This document shows positions 60,223 to 64,000 of a stretch of DNA of 64,000 bases, piece after piece. The notes below the pieces were generated by a model, which searched no databases, was not told where the DNA came from, and saw only the letters and a list, made by a program, of their open reading frames with translations. Source of the DNA: an uncultured Oscillospiraceae bacterium. Lineage in GTDB: Bacteria; Bacillota; Clostridia; Oscillospirales; Acutalibacteraceae. The position numbers and the translations under genes were made by a program. The DNA lies in the NCBI GenBank assembly GCA_900554335.1, contig USGT01000003.1, positions 1 through 64,000 on the forward strand. Direction: 5' to 3'. Within the stretch, counting starts at the first letter, position 1; each line of letters starts with the position of its first letter.

Positions 60223-60942
60223 ATGATATTTGGAGCAATAGTTGCCGGTGGAGTGGGCAACAGGATGAACATGGCAGGCATGCCGAAGCAGTTTTTACCC
60301 CTTGGCAAAACTGAAAAACCGATTATAATTCACACTCTTGAAAAATTTATTTTGAGCGGTAAGTTTGATTTCATTTATCTTGGAGTTCACAAAGAATGGA
60401 CTGAATATGCGCAAAAACTTCTTGAAAAATACGGCATTAATTCTGAAAAAATTTATATTGTTGAGGGCGGAGCGGACAGAAATCTCACGATTCTTAACAT
60501 GATAAATGCCATTGAGAAAAATCACGGAAAAGACGATTCCCATATAATCGTGACGCACGACGCGGTAAGGCCGTTTGTTACGCTTAGAATGATCGAAGAA
60601 AACATTGAAGCCGCGAAAAAATTCGGCGCTTGCGACACGGTTGTCCCTTCGGTTGACACCATAGTTGAATCCAAAAACGGCGAGCTCATTAGCTCTGTGC
60701 CGAACAGAAATTACATGTATCTTGGCCAAACTCCTCAGAGCTTTAACATGAATAAACTTAAAAATCTTTATGAAAGCTTGAGCAGCGAAGAAAAAGACGT
60801 TTTGACGGACGCTTGCAAGATTTTTGCGTTTAGAAATGAGCCCGTTTCGCTCGTTAGAGGTGACACTTTTAACATTAAAATAACTACCCAAAGCGACTAT
60901 AAAATCGCGAATGCGATAATAGGGGGTAATATGGTTGATTAA
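60223..60942 (+). CDS. tarI: Ribitol-5-phosphate cytidylyltransferase (TarI/IspD family)
   Basis: The 239-residue protein has the IspD-type fold: AGGVGNRMNMAGMPKQFLPL (CTP loop), THDAVRPFV, PSVDTIVES and GQTPQSFN. Homology alone cannot separate IspD from TarI. The overlapping tarJ gene makes TarI (CTP + ribitol-5-P to CDP-ribitol) the better choice. Confidence 0.85.
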   Translation: MIFGAIVAGGVGNRMNMAGMPKQFLPLGKTEKPIIIHTLEKFILSGKFDFIYLGVHKEWTEYAQKLLEKYGINSEKIYIVEGGADRNLTILNMINAIEKNHGKDDSHIIVTHDAVRPFVTLRMIEENIEAAKKFGACDTVVPSVDTIVESKNGELISSVPNRNYMYLGQTPQSFNMNKLKNLYESLSSEEKDVLTDACKIFAFRNEPVSLVRGDTFNIKITTQSDYKIANAIIGGNMVD

Positions 60943-61948
60943 TTATGTTTATCAGCTTGTTACACCCGGCAATTTTTCGGTTAAATATGAAGATATAGAT
61001 TTTGGCAAAGGTGTTATTGTGAGGCCGAGTTATATGGCGATTTGCCACGCTGACCAGCGGTATTATCTTGGCAAACGTGACGTGAGAAAGCTAAGGTCGA
61101 AGCTTCCGATGGCGCTTATTCACGAAGCTGTTGGAGAGGTAGTTCATGATTCTTCAGGCAAGTTTTCTCGTGGCCAAAAAGTTGTTATGATTCCGAATGT
61201 TCCGGGGGTTCCGAACAAAGCCATTTATGAAAATTATCAAAAAGGTTCAAAGTTTATGTCCAGCGGTATTGACGGTTTCATGCGTGAGCTCGTTTCGATG
61301 CCGAGCGATAGGGTTGTTCCTTTTGAAAATGTGAGCCCTGAAGTGGCTGCTATTTGCGAGTTCATTAGCGTTGGCGTTCATTCTTCCAGGAGGTTTGAAG
61401 CTATTTCTCATGATATTAAAGAAAAAATTGGAATTTGGGGCGACGGAAGCCTGGGCTTTGTTATGGCGCTTATACTCAAAACTAAGTTCCCGGAAACTAA
61501 AATAGCCGTCATAGGAAGAGACGCCTTCAAGCTTTCGCAGTTTTCTTTTGTTGATGAAGTTCATTTAGCCGAAGATATTCCTGATGGTTTTTGGGTTGAC
61601 CACGCTTTTGAATGCGCCGGCGGAAATGGCAGTTATTATGCGATTAAAGATATAATAAAATATATAAATCCTCAAGGTTCGGTAATGCTCATGGGTGTTA
61701 GCGAAAATGAAGTTCCCATAAACACTAGAGATGTTCTTGAAAAAGGCCTGACTTTAGTTGGAAGCAGCCGCTCGGGCAAAAGCGACTTTGAAGAAGCGGT
61801 TAGATTGCTTGAAATTCCTGAGTTTCAAAGCAAAATTAGAAGAATAATTTTTGAAGAATCTCCTGTAAATAGCATCGAAGATATTCACAGGGTTTTCAAA
61901 AGCGACCTTAACACTTCGTTTAAAACCGTTTTTAAATGGAATTTATAA
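60935..61948 (+). CDS. tarJ: Ribulose-5-phosphate reductase (TarJ family)
   Basis: The 337-residue protein is a zinc-type medium-chain dehydrogenase: RPSYMAICHADQRYYLGKRD, HEAVGEV with metal-type His-Glu, then GIWGDGSLGFVMALILKTKF as NADPH loop and FECAGGNGS. TarJ reduces ribulose-5-P to ribitol-5-P for TarI. The TTG start at 60935 overlaps the tarI end by eight bases; AGGGGG lies ahead of it. Confidence 0.88.
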   Translation: MINYVYQLVTPGNFSVKYEDIDFGKGVIVRPSYMAICHADQRYYLGKRDVRKLRSKLPMALIHEAVGEVVHDSSGKFSRGQKVVMIPNVPGVPNKAIYENYQKGSKFMSSGIDGFMRELVSMPSDRVVPFENVSPEVAAICEFISVGVHSSRRFEAISHDIKEKIGIWGDGSLGFVMALILKTKFPETKIAVIGRDAFKLSQFSFVDEVHLAEDIPDGFWVDHAFECAGGNGSYYAIKDIIKYINPQGSVMLMGVSENEVPINTRDVLEKGLTLVGSSRSGKSDFEEAVRLLEIPEFQSKIRRIIFEESPVNSIEDIHRVFKSDLNTSFKTVFKWNL

Positions 61949-61964
61949 AGAAAGAGGGGTTTGA

Positions 61965-62936
61965 GTGGCAATTATAAGCATTATTGTTCCTGTTTACAAT
62001 GCAGAAAAATATTTATCCCGATGCATAGATTCAATTTTGCGCCAAACGTTTGCTGATTTTGAATTAATTTTGGTTAACGATGGTTCTAGCGATAAAAGCA
62101 AAGAAATTTGCGAAAAATATTCGGGAAGCGACCCGCGAATTAAGCTTATTAATCAAAAAAATAGTGGAGTAAGCGCTGCGAGAAACACCGGGCTTGATAA
62201 TGCCTCGGGGGAATATATAGGTTTTGTGGATTCCGATGATTTTATAGAAAAAAACATGTATGAAGAGCTTTATAATATTTTGAAAAAAACTGGAGCGGAT
62301 ATTTCAGTTTGCGGGATAAAAGATGTTTTCTCGGAAGAAACCGGTAATTTTCAAAAAAGCGAAAATAGAGTTTTGACTTTTGACGTTAAAAGCGCTTTGG
62401 AATGCATACTTTCGGGCAAGCTTTTGACTATGTATTCGGTTAACAAACTTTACAAAAGAGAACTTTTTGAAAATCTTAGATATCCTGTGGGGAAAATATA
62501 TGAAGACACCGTTTTAAGTGTTCAAATTTTTTCAAAATGTAATAAAATTGCTTATTCTCCTGCTATACTTTATTATTATTTTAGAAATTCAGGAAGCATA
62601 ACTTTTCAAAAATTTTCTATGAAAGATATGGACATAATTGATTCGGGAGAGTTTGTTTTTGATTTTGTTAAAAAGTTTTCTCCTAGTCTGGTGAAAGCAG
62701 CGCAGTATAGAAGATATTGGTCATATTTATATGTTTTAGATAAAATGATTCTTTGCGGCATGAATAAAAATGATAAAGAGTATTATAAAATTAAAAAATT
62801 TATTAAGAGGAATATTTGCAATATTATTTCAAACCCTTATTTTAGCTTAAAACGTAAGCTTGGAGCTCTGATGGTTATCTTTAATGAAGGTTTTTACAAA
62901 AAAATGATACTTAAAAATTTTGGTAAAAAAACATAA
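61965..62936 (+). CDS. GT2-family glycosyltransferase
   Basis: The 323-residue protein is a family 2 transferase: IISIIVPVYNAEKYLSRCID, LILVNDGSSDKS, GVSAARNTGLDNASGEYIGF and VDSDDFIEKNMYE with the DxD motif. The C-terminal third is basic, with no membrane helix. GTG start behind AAAGAGGGG. It should add a sugar in assembly of the wall or capsule polymer made by this operon; which sugar is unknown. Confidence 0.88.
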   Translation: MAIISIIVPVYNAEKYLSRCIDSILRQTFADFELILVNDGSSDKSKEICEKYSGSDPRIKLINQKNSGVSAARNTGLDNASGEYIGFVDSDDFIEKNMYEELYNILKKTGADISVCGIKDVFSEETGNFQKSENRVLTFDVKSALECILSGKLLTMYSVNKLYKRELFENLRYPVGKIYEDTVLSVQIFSKCNKIAYSPAILYYYFRNSGSITFQKFSMKDMDIIDSGEFVFDFVKKFSPSLVKAAQYRRYWSYLYVLDKMILCGMNKNDKEYYKIKKFIKRNICNIISNPYFSLKRKLGALMVIFNEGFYKKMILKNFGKKT

Positions 62937-62959
62937 TTTCTATAAAAAGAGGATGAGTA

Positions 62960-64000
62960 ATGAATCAAATTTCAGATTTGAAGCAAACAAACTTGTTTTA
63001 TGAGTTCACGCTCACATGCTTAAGAGTTGTTTCCTTTTTGGTTTATGCTGTTGGGTTTTTAAATGTTTCATACGACACAATGCTCATAGGCGTTTTGATT
63101 CTTTGGGGTTGCAACGTGGCTTACAGCATGAAGAAATCTCGGCTTTTGTTTTTGGTTTTCAATTTAGTTTTGTTTGTTTTTTTGATAAGTCGGCCAACGA
63201 TAGACCTATTTCGCAAAGATATGTGGTGGCAATACAGAAAAGCGGAGAATTTGTTTTCGCTTAGCAGCCTTTATATTTCAATGATTTTCTTGTGGGTTGG
63301 GTATGCTATTGGCGAAAAAATAATTAAAAAGTGCGAAAATAAGCCAAAAAAGATGCACACGCTTTTGAACGTTTCCTTTAAAGAAGGTTTTACTAAAAAC
63401 CTTGAATTTATATCTTTGGCGCTGTTTTACATTAGCGTTTTTTCGCTTTTTGTCGTTGAGCTTGAAAAATTTTTGTATATGCGCGGCAGAAATTACGAAG
63501 AAATATATGTTTCTTTTAGAACTCAGTTGCCGTTTTTCGTTAATGCCATTGCTTCAATGAACAAATATTTCCTTTGTGTGTTTTTGGCCACAATGCCATC
63601 CAAAAGAAAAGCTGTTTTGCCGCTCTTCCTTTATGTTTTTTCGGCAGTTCCTTACTTTTTAATAGGCGCAAGGTTCAAGCTTGTTGTCAATGCGCTTTTC
63701 ATGGTTGTTTATTTCATAATAAGGGAAACGCTGGAAAACAAAAAAACATGGATAGGAAAGTTTGAAAAAATGACTTTTGTAGTTTCAGCGCCGTTGGTTA
63801 TTGCGTTTTTGGGGGCTTACAACTATATTAGAGAAGGCAAAAAAGTGGCTTACAAAGGTTTTTTCGATCTTATAGTTGACTTTTTTTACAAACAAGGCGT
63901 TTCGTTTGAAATTCTAAAAATTGGTTATAAAACTTTGCCAAAAATAAAATATACCGGGTTTGTTAACTACACTTTCGGCGAAATTCTTGACTATTTGATG
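62960..64000 (+). CDS. Polysaccharide polymerase-like membrane protein (partial)
   Basis: The frame is open from ATG at 62960 to the right edge (347 codons) and has no stop in the window. It is hydrophobic, with about ten helices; examples are SFLVYAVGFLNV, LLFLVFNLVLFVFLI, FISLALFYISVFSLFVV and MTFVVSAPLVIAFLGAYNYI. The layout fits Wzy/O-antigen-polymerase-like proteins. The operon context supports that, but no signature motif is decisive. Confidence 0.7.
   Translation, partial: MNQISDLKQTNLFYEFTLTCLRVVSFLVYAVGFLNVSYDTMLIGVLILWGCNVAYSMKKSRLLFLVFNLVLFVFLISRPTIDLFRKDMWWQYRKAENLFSLSSLYISMIFLWVGYAIGEKIIKKCENKPKKMHTLLNVSFKEGFTKNLEFISLALFYISVFSLFVVELEKFLYMRGRNYEEIYVSFRTQLPFFVNAIASMNKYFLCVFLATMPSKRKAVLPLFLYVFSAVPYFLIGARFKLVVNALFMVVYFIIRETLENKKTWIGKFEKMTFVVSAPLVIAFLGAYNYIREGKKVAYKGFFDLIVDFFYKQGVSFEILKIGYKTLPKIKYTGFVNYTFGEILDYLM

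Overview
The window is AT-rich DNA from a low-GC Gram-positive bacterium, most likely a clostridial Firmicute. Support comes from strong AGGAGG-type ribosome sites, many TTG/GTG starts, ireB, yqeG, type II aroQ, the azlCD pair, a DNPR-type (meso-DAP) MurE, teichoic-acid genes (tarI, tarJ, licD) and an LPXTG-like surface protein. Other genes point to life in or on a eukaryotic host: a nucleotide (ATP/ADP) translocase of the Rickettsia/Chlamydia NTT family, ankyrin-type proteins, a calpain-like protease, and two adjacent Rhs-locus proteins ending in CaaX-like prenylation motifs. I infer a host-dependent, possibly intracellular organism. Species-level identity cannot be read from the window.

Layout. 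1-750: the 3' end of 23S rRNA with no 5S behind it, then tRNA-Lys. 890-1800: decayed WxL/DUF916 surface-protein genes. 1946-4142: a small membrane protein and a sortase-anchored protein. 4630-16850: a polymorphic-toxin (Rhs) graveyard. It holds one long Rhs C-terminal module without a start codon, at least four Rhs-core remnants, three intact and one broken NTF2-fold immunity-type gene, ankyrin-like genes and a recurring hairpin at cassette borders. A DUF2797 gene and a DUF262/DUF1524 (GmrSD-like) gene lie within it. 16875-26890: a prophage tail-module remnant flanked by copies of the ssrA terminator, carrying a calpain-like protease, a small secreted protein and a RelB/YoeB-type pair whose toxin is broken by a stop codon. 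26900-27802: ssrA (tmRNA) and smpB.

27979-35532: a ferritin-like protein, a DUF421 protein, a Lys/Glu/Ala-rich membrane protein, a lone BppU-like phage protein, a secreted protein and a large AAA+ ATPase with a Nif11-type double-glycine leader. 35732-47256: cell-wall and DNA genes, namely a tandem Ddl-Ddl, a MurF-Alr fusion, convergent murE-murF, holA, comEC and an HIT protein. 47538-53741: azlCD, the NTT transporter, a CorA-type transporter and a SpoIIE-type phosphatase with a sensor domain. 53790-54774: RNase P RNA, a VOC protein, tRNA-Trp and tRNA-Thr. 54846-58078: a Xer recombinase, ireB, aroQ, yqeG and rpsU. 58369-64000: a glycosyltransferase, licD, tarI, tarJ, glycosyltransferase and polymerase operon for wall polysaccharide or teichoic acid, running off the right edge.

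Taken together, the cell keeps a full DAP-type peptidoglycan and wall-polymer pathway while carrying an energy-import transporter and a set of probable host- or competitor-directed proteins, many of them decaying.
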